64,000 nucleotides of DNA from Chitinophagaceae bacterium UBA4857 (GCA_002399735.1 DHEF01000039.1:193577-257576); one strand, 5' to 3'; shown: positions 8,575 through 17,278, counted from the stretch's first letter. A program made the numbers and translations. Notes: a model not told the origin generated them from the sequence alone.

Positions 8575-9225
8575 ATGACTGAATCGTTTTTTAAGGAATT
8601 AGACTTGGAAAATCGAAAAACTATTCTAATTCAAGGTCTCCCTTCGTCTTTAGAAAAGAATTTTTCGAAAATATCTTATGCAAAAAATATAACTCCGCTG
8701 TTAAAAAGCAGAAAATTAGACCTTGCCTTAATATTTGCTGTAAATATGTTTCAGCTCAAGGGTATTATAAAGGATATAAGTTCATCTTTAAAAGCAGGAG
8801 CGAAATTAATTATTAGTTACCCAAAAGCTATTAGTAAGATAACAACAGATATAAATATTGAAACCTTATCTAAGTTTTTCGAGAAAGGTTCTTTTTCAGA
8901 GATAAGAGCAACATCTATTGATAACGTCTGGGAGGCAGCTATTTTTGAGTCAAGCGAAGCAACAAAGTTTTTTTCATCTGACAGACTATGGGAGATTGAT
9001 AAGAGGAGGCAAGAAAAATCAATGAAACCTAAAGAAGAAATACAAGAAAAGAGTTTAATAATTGAAGTAGAATTACCAGAAGGAATATCCAATAAAAGAG
9101 CTAAGGAAATCATATTAAATATTTGCCTTTTAGCGGATAATGAACATAAAATGCAGGGTGGGCAAGGGCTCGTAATTAATGATGTAAGTGTTTTGACTAA
9201 CTCATATGTAGCAGAACTAATATGA
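8575..9225 (+). CDS. Unknown two-domain protein, first gene of a coupled pair
   Basis: I do not firmly recognise this 216-residue protein. Residues 15-85 (TILIQGLPSS, then a loop, DLALIFAVN and KLIISYPK) look like a Rossmann-type strand-helix pattern. They resemble DUF3052-like proteins, in which a similar chain ends in a P-K dipeptide. After a charged linker (KRRQEKSMKPKEE), residues 157-216 form a separate small domain with a striking QGGQGLVIND turn near its end. The stop overlaps the next start (ATGA), so the two proteins are made together. No membrane segment or signal peptide is visible. The unit is bounded by a 10-bp dyad. A role in a conflict system is possible but unproven. Confidence 0.55.
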   Translation: MTESFFKELDLENRKTILIQGLPSSLEKNFSKISYAKNITPLLKSRKLDLALIFAVNMFQLKGIIKDISSSLKAGAKLIISYPKAISKITTDINIETLSKFFEKGSFSEIRATSIDNVWEAAIFESSEATKFFSSDRLWEIDKRRQEKSMKPKEEIQEKSLIIEVELPEGISNKRAKEIILNICLLADNEHKMQGGQGLVINDVSVLTNSYVAELI

Positions 9226-9584
9226 AACTTAAAAGAAAAGTAAAAATATTATTAGATCAACGTTCTACAAAAGACTCACCGAATCTTTTGGAGAACATTG
9301 CAAATGCGTTTCCAAAAGATGATATTCTAATTAAGATTGAATTTCAAAAAGATTTTGCTGAAGATACGGAGGTTGTCCAAGACAAGAATTTAGAAAACGA
9401 AATCATGAATGAAGCTCAAATTGCATTAGACAAAAATCATCACGTACCCAATGACGAATTAATACAATCTGCTCCAAAGAAACAAAGTAAGTTTAATGAA
9501 TATTTGAAAAGCCTAGGCTTGGAGGGAATAAAAGTTAGCCTTAAGACTATAATTAAAGGTGCAATAGAACTTTGGATGAAATAA
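9222..9584 (+). CDS. Unknown small protein, second gene of a coupled pair
   Basis: This is a 120-residue cytoplasmic protein. Residues 1-45 are probably alpha/beta with a basic start (MKLKRKVKILLDQR). The middle is a very acidic linker. Residues 90-120 form an amphipathic or hydrophobic helix (LKSLGLEGIKVSLKTIIKG) that could touch a membrane or a partner. It overlaps the preceding gene by four bases, so translation is probably coupled. One base after its stop begins TTCCGCTAAC, the right arm of the bounding dyad. The family is not recognised. Confidence 0.5.
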   Translation: MKLKRKVKILLDQRSTKDSPNLLENIANAFPKDDILIKIEFQKDFAEDTEVVQDKNLENEIMNEAQIALDKNHHVPNDELIQSAPKKQSKFNEYLKSLGLEGIKVSLKTIIKGAIELWMK

Positions 9585-9585
9585 C

Positions 9586-9670
9586 TTCCGCTAACATTTC
9601 ATTGGAAACATGGCGGGGGGCGACAAATATATTTTCAGCTTTTGTTTGCTATTAAGTTTAAGTTCTGGCA
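9586..9670 (+). repeat. Post-gene repeat family D, copy 1, with right arm of the dyad
   Basis: It starts with TTCCGCTAAC (9586-9595) and continues TTGGAAACATGGCGGG and, later, TTAAGTTCTGG. It aligns with 22885-22951 (TTTGGAATAATAGTGGG and, later, TTCAGGTTC). Both copies begin within 25 bp of a stop codon, as cassette-end elements would. Confidence 0.45.
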
Positions 9671-9828
9671 GATTAACAACACCGAGTGACTGATTTAAAA
9701 ATGAGCTTTTGTATGTTAATTAGAATAAGCACTGAGCAAACTAAACACAGAGTACCGACATATTTCCAATGATTCAATTTTGGTGTAATTCGCATGTCTC
9801 ACATTATTCAGGAAAAATTAGTTTTAAA

Positions 9829-10342
9829 ATGAAAAGTAAAGGAAGTATAAAAAAAAATACCTGCAAATCAGAATGAAATTACATTATACTGTTTTGTTGG
9901 AGAAGCATTATGGAAAGTACAAATAGTTGAACAAGCTTTGAGCCATTCAATAACTCTTAAGATGAATTCCAATGCAACTTGAGAGCATGCTGAAGAGATC
10001 TTAAAGCAACATCAAAGTTATACTTTAGGTAAGGCTATAAAAATTGCAATTAAAAATAAGCTGTATAATTCATCACTGCAAGATGATCTAAATTTATTCT
10101 TAGACCAAAGAAATTGGTTGGTTCACAAAGCTATGGCTGAAAGCCAACATGGGTTAAATTGGGAAGATAAAAAAGAGCAATTATTTCAGAGAATTAAATC
10201 TATTTCTGACAGGGCGGAAAGTCTTCACCGTGAAATAGAATATGACATGATAAACCTTTGCTCTTCTAAGGGCAAAGACATGTCTAAAATTCTTGCGTTA
10301 TTAAAATTGCAAGAAGATGGAATAAGGGTTAAAACGACTTGA
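9829..10342 (+). pseudogene. Broken gene for a helical protein with a HEPN-like RxxxxH motif
   Basis: The ATG at 9829 opens a frame that leaves register at a nine-A run (9849-9857). The continuing frame reads on without interruption to 10342 except for one TGA at 9980-9982. Reading through both lesions gives about 170 residues of coherent, mainly helical protein (ALWKVQIVEQALSHSITLK before the stop, QSYTLGKAIKIAIKN after it). It contains RNWLVH near 10108-10125, matching the R-x4-6-H signature of HEPN ribonucleases. An intact open frame of 74 codons remains from 10118. The two lesions suggest a decayed toxin- or defence-type gene; a sequencing error in the A-run could explain only one of them. 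Confidence 0.6.
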
Positions 10343-10590
10343 ACTACTTTTTATGATGTTAATTCAAAAATTTAGCCTTTGTCTATAGAGTTCAAAAATA
10401 GTAATCCCATTATGCCTTGTATATAACAAAACAACGACTTAAAAAAAACATAATAAAAACATAATAAAAACAAATAGAAGAAAATTAAAAAATATAAACT
10501 TATAAAATGTCAAAATATTGACATTGCAAATGATTATCAATATACAGTCAACTTTGTTACATTCTAGTGTAAAGAATTAAGGACTATGTA

Positions 10591-10752
10591 ATGCTGCTAA
10601 CCCAGGTGTTGTTATTATTTATTATATCAAGCATTATGTACGTTTATGAATTATTTAAAACAACTCATTCAACTTATAAATGCAAGAATATATTTCTTTT
10701 TTATAAAGACAAAATACTTAAAGAAATCTTGAGGCAAATAGCATTTAGTTAA
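10591..10752 (+). CDS. Possible small membrane protein (53 residues)
   Basis: A short frame starts at an ATG about ten bases after AAGGA, a good ribosome binding site for this organism. The product begins with a hydrophobic helix (LLTQVLLLFIISSIMYVY) followed by a basic tail (KCKNIFLFYKDKILKEIL), as in small single-pass membrane proteins and type I toxins. It lies in the 10343-10853 gap, which otherwise holds a 10-bp tandem (ACATAATAAA twice, near 10449) and AT-rich DNA. No homolog is recalled. Confidence 0.3.
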   Translation: MLLTQVLLLFIISSIMYVYELFKTTHSTYKCKNIFLFYKDKILKEILRQIAFS

Positions 10753-10853
10753 TTATTTAACAGAGGGTGGCATGCTGATAAATACTTTTTTGATCAAATT
10801 GAAATAGAATTATTGTAAACACTTCAAGCATTTTTTAACCAAAACTATCTATA

Positions 10854-11960
10854 ATGTATAAACAGCTTGTTTTCCTGTATTTTTTATTTTTGTACTCCTT
10901 CAGTTTGGCACAGGTGAATTATACTACTAAACCTCTAGATGGGTTTAAAATTATATCTCTTCCTAGAAGTTATGTTCCTGTTGGCGCTCTATGGAATCTT
11001 GAAACAGGTCCTGTAGGAGCTGGAGCTTCCCCTGACCTTATAATTAAATCCGCGTCTGTCACTCAACTTGATTTAGCATCAGATCGACAAACAAAAATTA
11101 ACCTCGAATTAGGCATTTTTAGTTTTTTAAAAGTTGGTGGTGATTATGAAGCTTTAAAAAATGCTCAACTTTCAGTGGATAATCTATCTATACTTACACT
11201 TAACTCGCCGGATTTATTAAAAAACAATGTAGGTCAATATATTCTTTATGAGGCATTGAAAGTCGAAAAATTTAAGATTACTGTTGATAAAAGTAGAGTT
11301 GTGGATGCGAAACTAAACTTAACACAAGTTTTTAAGAATAAGGTAGACTTTGGAGCTGAAACAGATATTGGTAATAAAAGTACTATAGATGTTAGCGGAG
11401 TAGATTTATATCTTGCTTACCGAGTAATAAAAATTAAGAAGGATAAGAAAAAAGAACAACCGCTCAAATTTAAAAACCAGTCTTATGGAGGCTCAAATTC
11501 TTTTACCTTTTCTAATCGTTACGAGGCAATTACATCTAAAGTGACTGTACAGATTTGCCCCTGCAATATTATTCAATGTATGCTTGATAAGGGTTCTGTT
11601 GATAAAAAAATGTATGACGCTATTCTAGGTAGGTGTGCTTCCCAAATTGGCTATGACTTGACAGTTATACTTAATGACGAAATAGATATGAGTACTGGGA
11701 CACCTAGAAAATATAGTTTCAAAATAAAAAATGGTTCTGCAATCCGAAATTATAATCATCCTTTATATGTTAAGCCAACTTCTCAAGGTATTGAAGTGTG
11801 TTATATTGCTTTTGAAAAAATGATTTTCGAACCCATTGTCCGAATGGAAGAAACATATCTTATAAAATTGCTTGATGGCAAAAAAAGTCAAAAAGCAGAT
11901 TTGATCACTCACTCATATAAGTTTAAAAGTATTGTGCCTCAAACAGTCGCAGGATGGTAG
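10854..11960 (+). CDS. Secreted protein of unknown function
   Basis: The 368-residue product has a clear signal peptide (FLYFLFLYSFSLAQ, cleavage near residue 19). The mature part seems beta-rich. The N-terminal third has a conserved-looking segment VPVGALWNLETGPVGAGA (about residues 42-59). The C-terminal half contains cysteines in a C-P-C-N-I-I-Q-C cluster near residue 235 and Cys residues near 261 and 315. No catalytic motif is recognised. It stands 108 bp upstream of the Roco gene on the same strand, so the two might be co-transcribed, but the gap has no coupling and could hold its own promoter. Confidence 0.6.
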   Translation: MYKQLVFLYFLFLYSFSLAQVNYTTKPLDGFKIISLPRSYVPVGALWNLETGPVGAGASPDLIIKSASVTQLDLASDRQTKINLELGIFSFLKVGGDYEALKNAQLSVDNLSILTLNSPDLLKNNVGQYILYEALKVEKFKITVDKSRVVDAKLNLTQVFKNKVDFGAETDIGNKSTIDVSGVDLYLAYRVIKIKKDKKKEQPLKFKNQSYGGSNSFTFSNRYEAITSKVTVQICPCNIIQCMLDKGSVDKKMYDAILGRCASQIGYDLTVILNDEIDMSTGTPRKYSFKIKNGSAIRNYNHPLYVKPTSQGIEVCYIAFEKMIFEPIVRMEETYLIKLLDGKKSQKADLITHSYKFKSIVPQTVAGW

Positions 11961-12068
11961 TATCATATTAATAAAATCAACTACTAAAAATAAAAGTACT
12001 CTAAAATTTGCTGTCTAAGAAAAGGGGTACTTAAAAACCAATACTAATACACTAAAAATAATCAGAGA

Positions 12069-14588
12069 ATGAATGCAAAAGTAAAGGCAAAAATAGAGTA
12101 TGCAAAAAAACATGAACTAGGGCTACTTGAATTAAGAAACTGTGGATTGACTGTTTTCCCTCAAGAAATTTTCGAATGCACAAATCTAGTAAGTATAAAT
12201 ATGGGTAATGATGAGTTTTGCTTGCCAGAGATTAGAAATCAAATTCAAGAAATTCCTGATGATATCGTAAAATTGAAAAAGTTAGCAAAACTTGATTTAA
12301 GCAACAATCAGATAAAAAGTCTTCCCGTTTCTTTATCTAGCCTTAACAATCTTGAATATCTTCACCTAAATGGAAATAAACTCAAAGAAGTTCCTTCAAA
12401 GGTTATTTCACTATCAAGCTTAAAGCGCCTATTTCTAGAAAACAATCCTTTTGAGATGTTGCCTCCTGAAATAGTTGCTCGTGGAATTGATTCTATCAGA
12501 AATTTTTATAAAGAACTAGAAGAAAAAGATTTTTTATATGAAGCGAAACTTATTATTGTAGGTGAAGGGAGAGTAGGAAAGACTTGTATTGCTAATGCAC
12601 TTATTAATTCTGATTATACGCTTGAACAAACGGATAGCACGGAAGGGATAAATATTAATCGTTGGATAATTCCCAAATTTGAAGTGCAAAAGTTTAACCC
12701 AGAGATTCAAAGGGATTTACAAATTAATTTATGGGATTTTGGAGGACAAGAAATATATCATTCTACGCATCAATTTTTTTTAACTAAACGGGCCGTTTAT
12801 CTTCTTGTTACTGAGTCTCGAAAAGAAGACCGACATGACGACTTTTATTATTGGTTAAATATCATTCGCCTCTTGGGAGATAATAGCCCTGTTTTTATGG
12901 TATTGAACAAATGTGACCAACCTACAAAAGAGTTGCCAATTAAAGAATACAAGGAAACGTTTCCAAACATTAAAGAGTTTGCGAAAATTAGCCTAAAAGA
13001 AGATTTTAAGGACAGCTTTGATGAGTTTAAAAATAGTTTGGCAACTATTGCTTCTCTTTTACCTCACATTGGAAACCCATTACCAAAAACATGGGTGGAC
13101 ATTAGGATAGATTTAGAAAATCTTAAAATAGCTGGCAAAAATTATATTACTGAAAGTGAATATTTTGAAATATGTAAACGTAGATATAGAAATACAGATA
13201 GTGCTCTTTTCTTGAGTGAGTACTTTCATGACCTCGGAGTTATGTTACATTTTAAAGATGATTTTGAATTAAAAGATACCATTTTCTTAAATCATGAATG
13301 GATTACAAAAGGTGTATATAGAGTTTTAGATGACAAAGGGGTAATTACTCAAAAGGGGCGTTTCAATACTGACGATATTCAGAGAATTTGGGATGATGAA
13401 GAATATGGTAAAAAAAGAAAAGAGCTTTTGTCATTAATGAAAAACAGAAAATTTGACTTGTGCTTTGAGCTCTCAAATGGAGACTTTTTAGTTCCACGTT
13501 TACTACCTGTTGATGAAATTGAACATGACTGGATACATTCTAACGAAAATTTAAAGTTTGAGATACATTATAAATTTATGCCAAAAGGTATTTTAACAAG
13601 ATTGATCGTGAAGATGAACCAGGATATTGATAGGGAGCAATACTGGCGGTATGGAGTTCTTTTGAAATATGAAGACACAAAAGCAATTGTAAAAGAAAAA
13701 TATTTTGAAAATAAAATTTCGATAGAACTGAATGGGAATCACTCAAGAGAGTTTTTATTCATGATAAGGAAAGCCATCAATGAAATTCATAAAGATTTTA
13801 ACCAGTTAGACTTTGAAGAAATGGTTCCTTGTTCATGTAAAACCTGCAAAGAAACACCTGAGCCGCATTTTTTTCAATTTGTATTGCTTTTGCGTTACGA
13901 ACAGAAAGCCATATTAGAAATAGTATGTCCAGTAAGTCTTGAAAACGTGTCTGTTTCTAATCTTACAACTGATGTTATTAAAGGAAAAATGTCGTCAGAT
14001 AAAACAATTGTTTGTGAAAATAAAAATGCTGACATATTAAAATATCTTAATCTAAAGAATACATTGTTTTTTGGGGATAGAGATAGTGGATCTGTTTACA
14101 TGCAAATGAAAACAAGGCCTCACCTTTTTGGTCTTCGAGATCGAGATTATCTTTTGGATGCCGAAATTCAGAAACTAAGAAAATTATACCCGAACTACTA
14201 TATACTAGATTACTATTGTTTTGAGAATTATCTTTTTCATCCAGAAAACATCGAAGTATTAAAACTTGAAGGATTCTCTAAAATTAATTACATTAATGAG
14301 ATTGTGTTACAAAAAAATAGTCGAAAATCTGAGATAATCTCTAATTATAAAAAAGCTAGAGATTCATATCAGGAATTTAGAATCGACCAAGATAAAATCC
14401 GGGAAAAGAGCTTAGAAAATGAAATAATAAAATACTTGGACTCAGACGATATAGAAACCTTTTTTAAGGCATATAGTATGAAAGATTATTACAACAAAGA
14501 ATATATAAGTCGCTATGGATTAAAACATTCAGAGTTAGCAAAGACAAGTTGGTTTAAAAGCAAAATTAGTAAAATTCTTGAGCTATAG
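12069..14588 (+). CDS. Roco protein (LRR-Roc-COR GTPase) with a C-terminal TOPRIM/DUF4435-like segment
   Basis: The 839-residue protein has leucine-rich repeats at about 15-140 (LxxLxLxxNxIxxLP pattern). A Roc GTPase domain follows: P-loop GEGRVGKT (165-172), DFGGQ (223-227) and NKCD (280-283). The COR domain (HDLGVMLHF, FLNHEWITKGVYRVL) runs to about 600. Residues 640-839 look different: TIVCENKNADILKYL (Glu650), FFGDRDSGSV, GLRDRDYLLD (Asp691, Asp693) and DYYCFENYLFHP (Glu719). An acidic start, a D-x-D and an E-N-Y-L are what TOPRIM nucleases of the DUF4435/OLD type show. Such fusions suggest a sensor (LRR), a switch (GTPase) and an effector (nuclease) in one chain. The TOPRIM call is an inference from motifs. 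No signal peptide. Confidence 0.85.
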   Translation: MNAKVKAKIEYAKKHELGLLELRNCGLTVFPQEIFECTNLVSINMGNDEFCLPEIRNQIQEIPDDIVKLKKLAKLDLSNNQIKSLPVSLSSLNNLEYLHLNGNKLKEVPSKVISLSSLKRLFLENNPFEMLPPEIVARGIDSIRNFYKELEEKDFLYEAKLIIVGEGRVGKTCIANALINSDYTLEQTDSTEGININRWIIPKFEVQKFNPEIQRDLQINLWDFGGQEIYHSTHQFFLTKRAVYLLVTESRKEDRHDDFYYWLNIIRLLGDNSPVFMVLNKCDQPTKELPIKEYKETFPNIKEFAKISLKEDFKDSFDEFKNSLATIASLLPHIGNPLPKTWVDIRIDLENLKIAGKNYITESEYFEICKRRYRNTDSALFLSEYFHDLGVMLHFKDDFELKDTIFLNHEWITKGVYRVLDDKGVITQKGRFNTDDIQRIWDDEEYGKKRKELLSLMKNRKFDLCFELSNGDFLVPRLLPVDEIEHDWIHSNENLKFEIHYKFMPKGILTRLIVKMNQDIDREQYWRYGVLLKYEDTKAIVKEKYFENKISIELNGNHSREFLFMIRKAINEIHKDFNQLDFEEMVPCSCKTCKETPEPHFFQFVLLLRYEQKAILEIVCPVSLENVSVSNLTTDVIKGKMSSDKTIVCENKNADILKYLNLKNTLFFGDRDSGSVYMQMKTRPHLFGLRDRDYLLDAEIQKLRKLYPNYYILDYYCFENYLFHPENIEVLKLEGFSKINYINEIVLQKNSRKSEIISNYKKARDSYQEFRIDQDKIREKSLENEIIKYLDSDDIETFFKAYSMKDYYNKEYISRYGLKHSELAKTSWFKSKISKILEL

Positions 14589-14594
14589 GCTTCC

Positions 14595-14661
14595 CATCTG
14601 GCGCAAGTCTTCCGTATGATAACTTGTGCCTAATAAATCTGTCCTGATTATATCAGGAGTT
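14595..14661 (+). repeat. Hairpin repeat family A, copy 3
   Basis: Stem 1 pairs GGCGCAAGT (14600-14608) with ACTTGTGCC (14622-14630); stem 2 is CCTGAT-TAT-ATCAGG (14643-14657). Relative to the 7009 copy, a C:G pair in stem 1 is replaced by A:T, so pairing is kept. It starts 7 bp after the Roco stop codon and is followed at once by family-B copy 2. Confidence 0.75.
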
Positions 14662-14672
14662 AGGGAATGATC

Positions 14673-14742
14673 TATCTAGCGCATGTCTGTAGTTAAGAAA
14701 CTGTGTGTCAGGCGGGTAGTACTATGGCGTTACTTAACTTTA
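14673..14742 (+). repeat. Dispersed repeat family B, copy 2 (left end)
   Basis: It runs from TATCTAGCGCATGTCT to GGCGTTACTTAACTTTA, aligning with 3925-3997. An open frame runs through it into the next gene from an ATG at 14683, but because this is repeat DNA I start that gene downstream. Confidence 0.6.
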
Positions 14743-14790
14743 ATGCTCTTGATTAAAACAACTAGAATGGCTACACTTAAAAGGAATTAT

Positions 14791-15183
14791 ATGAACTTGC
14801 TCTTAACAAAAAAGAATCTGATTTTGCTTTTATCATTTTTGCTAACATTTAGTATAGCAGCATTTTCGCAAAGTGTTCAATCTACAAAAGTTGAAAACAA
14901 AGCTGATATCAAAACATATACCTATGCATATATAAGAGTACAAGGAAAGGCTTTTTCAAAAAAGCTTAAAGTGGATGTTGATTTTGGAGACACGCCAGAA
15001 CAGTTAAAAGCCGGTGAGGAGTATTCTGAAATATCAACTAACAAAAAATCCTATGCCGCAGTTTTAAACTATATGGCAGATAAAAAATTTGAGCTTGTAC
15101 AAACCCTGGAACAAACTTCATCGTTTAATGGTTCGGGTGGCACTAGCGGTGTGGTGTTTATTATGAAGAGAGAGAAAGAATAA
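14791..15183 (+). CDS. Small secreted protein of unknown function
   Basis: The start at 14791 gives 130 residues with a good signal peptide (NLILLLSFLLTFSIAAFSQ), and AAAGGA lies just upstream. An in-frame ATG at 14683 would add 36 residues encoded by repeat DNA and is rejected. The mature protein resembles small Bacteroidota periplasmic proteins with a pattern of VxVDFGD, then YAAVLNYMADKKFELV and a C-terminal GGTSGVVFIMKR. That final strand is typical of a small alpha/beta domain predicted to describe variation in a repeated measure of structure, not catalysis. The gene stands alone. Confidence 0.65.
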   Translation: MNLLLTKKNLILLLSFLLTFSIAAFSQSVQSTKVENKADIKTYTYAYIRVQGKAFSKKLKVDVDFGDTPEQLKAGEEYSEISTNKKSYAAVLNYMADKKFELVQTLEQTSSFNGSGGTSGVVFIMKREKE

Positions 15184-15298
15184 GAAAAAATATTTTCTTG
15201 TTTTTAATAAAGCTAATACTCAGTAAACGTTAGACTTAAATAATTAACGATAACCTAAAACTCAATAAAATATTCTTTCTTAATAAACAAAGAAAAAC

Positions 15299-17188
15299 AT
15301 GATTTCCAAAATTTACTTTAATCAAAAATCTGTAGAACATTATAATTTCGAAAATTCTGAACACTCATTATCCAATATAAATAGATTAAATATTTTCATT
15401 GGTGCGAATAACTCAGGAAAGAGTAGGTTTTTAAGAACTTTATTTAGTGACCGAAATTTTAAGATTAAATTATTTGAAGATTCGTTTACAGAAATATCAG
15501 CAGTATTCAAGTCAATATTAGAAGAGATTACTCAAAAATTAAATAATTTAGGGCTTGAGGATATTGGTAGTCAATATATCAGTAACATAAAAGCTACATT
15601 AGCTGAAAAAATAAGGATTTTAAAAGAAATCGGCTTAAATAATATTAACACAATAGCGACAGAAATCTTATCGTTTTGGAAAGAATTAAAAGAATTCAAA
15701 GCAACGAACTCAACTCTTTCAGATGGCAGGTATTCAAGTAGTAATTTTTCCGAGGCCACGAATTTAATTCAGAGCATAGTTATAAAGTATAACTCAAAAA
15801 TAAGTTCCTTAATAAAAGATGATTTTGACTATTCTCCGGAAAGGATTTACATACCGATTTTAAGAGGCCTACGCCCCACCCAATTAAGAAATGATGATAC
15901 GTTTGATGAGGTTTTTGATAACTATAGCAAAAGAACAATTCGCGACTACTTTAAAGACAGCTTAGTAAAAAAGGAAGAAATATTTACTGGGCTACGTTTA
16001 TATGAAGATGTAAAAAAAATGCTTCTAGGAAAACGAGAAGAAAGAAGTAAAATTAGAAAGTTTGAAAGCTTTCTAAGTAAAACATTTTTTAATAATGAGA
16101 CTGTAACATTAATTCCCAATATCGAAGATGATTCTTTACACGTATCAATTGGCAAGGAAGAAAGAGCAATTTATAAACTTGGTGATGGTATACAGTCAAT
16201 TATAATATTACTATACCCATTATTCTTTAACCAAGGAAAAAAAATGCTCGTTTTCATTGAAGAACCTGAAAACTCAATACATCCTGGGCTACAAAGACTT
16301 TTAATTGAAACATTGATGCTCGATATGTTTAATTCTTTTCAATATTTCATTACTACACACTCTAATCATTTTTTAGATCTTACGTTAGAGGTTTCTAAAA
16401 CTTCAATTTTTACATTTAATAGAGTTAATACTGATTCTCAAGAAGATATTATTTATGAAATAAAGAATTCATCAAACGATAACAACAATCTTTTAAGTTT
16501 AATCGGAGCAAGAAATTCTTCTATTTTTTTATCAAACTGTACAATTTGGGTAGAAGGAATTACCGATCGGCTATACTTGAAAAAATATCTTGAGGTTTAT
16601 CAAGATTCATTACCTAAAGAGGTTGGGAGAAGTAGATTTATAGAGGACTTAAATTTTTCTTTTATTGAATATGGAGGAAGTAACATATCACATTGGTCAT
16701 TTGAAGATGAAGCAGCATGGAATGAAATAAGAGCAAATAGAATCAACTCAAAAATTTTTCTTATTGCTGACCAAGATTCAACAGCATCTAAACCTAATTC
16801 AAAAAAAGCTGAGCGACTAGCTTCTCTTCAACACCTTTTTGGAGACAACTTTCAAATTACTACTGGAAGAGAAATTGAAAACATCTTACAACCAGAAGTA
16901 TTAATTGCAACTATAAAAGATATGGAGAAAGAAAATTTTTCTCAAGTTTCTTATAATAAAAAACAAGTACAGAGTGATAAGTATTTAAAATTGCAGCTTG
17001 GCACCTTTATTAAAACAACATTTAAAGGCATCAAAAGAAAGTATGATGCTCAAAGTGGAACTATTTACTGCAAATTAGACTTTTGCAGAGCTGCAACAAA
17101 TAACATTAAAACAGTAACCGATTTAAGTAATGATGCTTTAAATCTTACGAAAAAAATTTACAACTTTATTGTTTTGTCAAATAAGTAA
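15299..17188 (+). CDS. OLD-family ATP-dependent nuclease (ABC-type ATPase plus TOPRIM)
   Basis: The 629-residue protein begins with an ABC/RecF-type ATPase: Walker A GANNSGKS (35-42), Walker B VFIEEPENSIHP (catalytic Glu321/322) and a downstream ITTHSNHF switch His. Its C-terminal third is a TOPRIM domain with the first acidic motif WVEGITDRLYL (Glu419) and the D-x-D motif IADQDS (Asp491, Asp493). This is the architecture of OLD nucleases, which include phage P2 Old and GajA. No UvrD-like helicase gene follows, so it is not a Gabija pair. It is likely a stand-alone DNA-cleaving defence factor. The motifs look intact. Very AT-rich, like its neighbours. Confidence 0.88.
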   Translation: MISKIYFNQKSVEHYNFENSEHSLSNINRLNIFIGANNSGKSRFLRTLFSDRNFKIKLFEDSFTEISAVFKSILEEITQKLNNLGLEDIGSQYISNIKATLAEKIRILKEIGLNNINTIATEILSFWKELKEFKATNSTLSDGRYSSSNFSEATNLIQSIVIKYNSKISSLIKDDFDYSPERIYIPILRGLRPTQLRNDDTFDEVFDNYSKRTIRDYFKDSLVKKEEIFTGLRLYEDVKKMLLGKREERSKIRKFESFLSKTFFNNETVTLIPNIEDDSLHVSIGKEERAIYKLGDGIQSIIILLYPLFFNQGKKMLVFIEEPENSIHPGLQRLLIETLMLDMFNSFQYFITTHSNHFLDLTLEVSKTSIFTFNRVNTDSQEDIIYEIKNSSNDNNNLLSLIGARNSSIFLSNCTIWVEGITDRLYLKKYLEVYQDSLPKEVGRSRFIEDLNFSFIEYGGSNISHWSFEDEAAWNEIRANRINSKIFLIADQDSTASKPNSKKAERLASLQHLFGDNFQITTGREIENILQPEVLIATIKDMEKENFSQVSYNKKQVQSDKYLKLQLGTFIKTTFKGIKRKYDAQSGTIYCKLDFCRAATNNIKTVTDLSNDALNLTKKIYNFIVLSNK

Positions 17189-17238
17189 TGCTAGAAGTCT
17201 ATTTTTTCAAACGTGGGTATATAGTGAACGTGTTTTGT

Positions 17239-17278
17239 GTTAGCCGATCTGTATTGTGGCGTTACTTAACTTTAAAAT
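17239..17278 (+). repeat. Dispersed repeat family B, copy 3 (short)
   Basis: GTTAGCCGATCTGTATTGTG followed by GCGTTACTTAACTTTAAAAT matches the inner part of 3958-3997 closely. The left TCTAGCGCA end is missing. It lies between the OLD gene and the TonB-like gene. Confidence 0.55.

Noticed and set aside
14683..14790. N-terminal extension of the small secreted protein
   Set aside because: It is repeat DNA (family B), and the downstream ATG gives a clean signal peptide and a ribosome site.
15299..17188. Gabija system
   Set aside because: The OLD-like protein has no UvrD-type helicase partner beside it.
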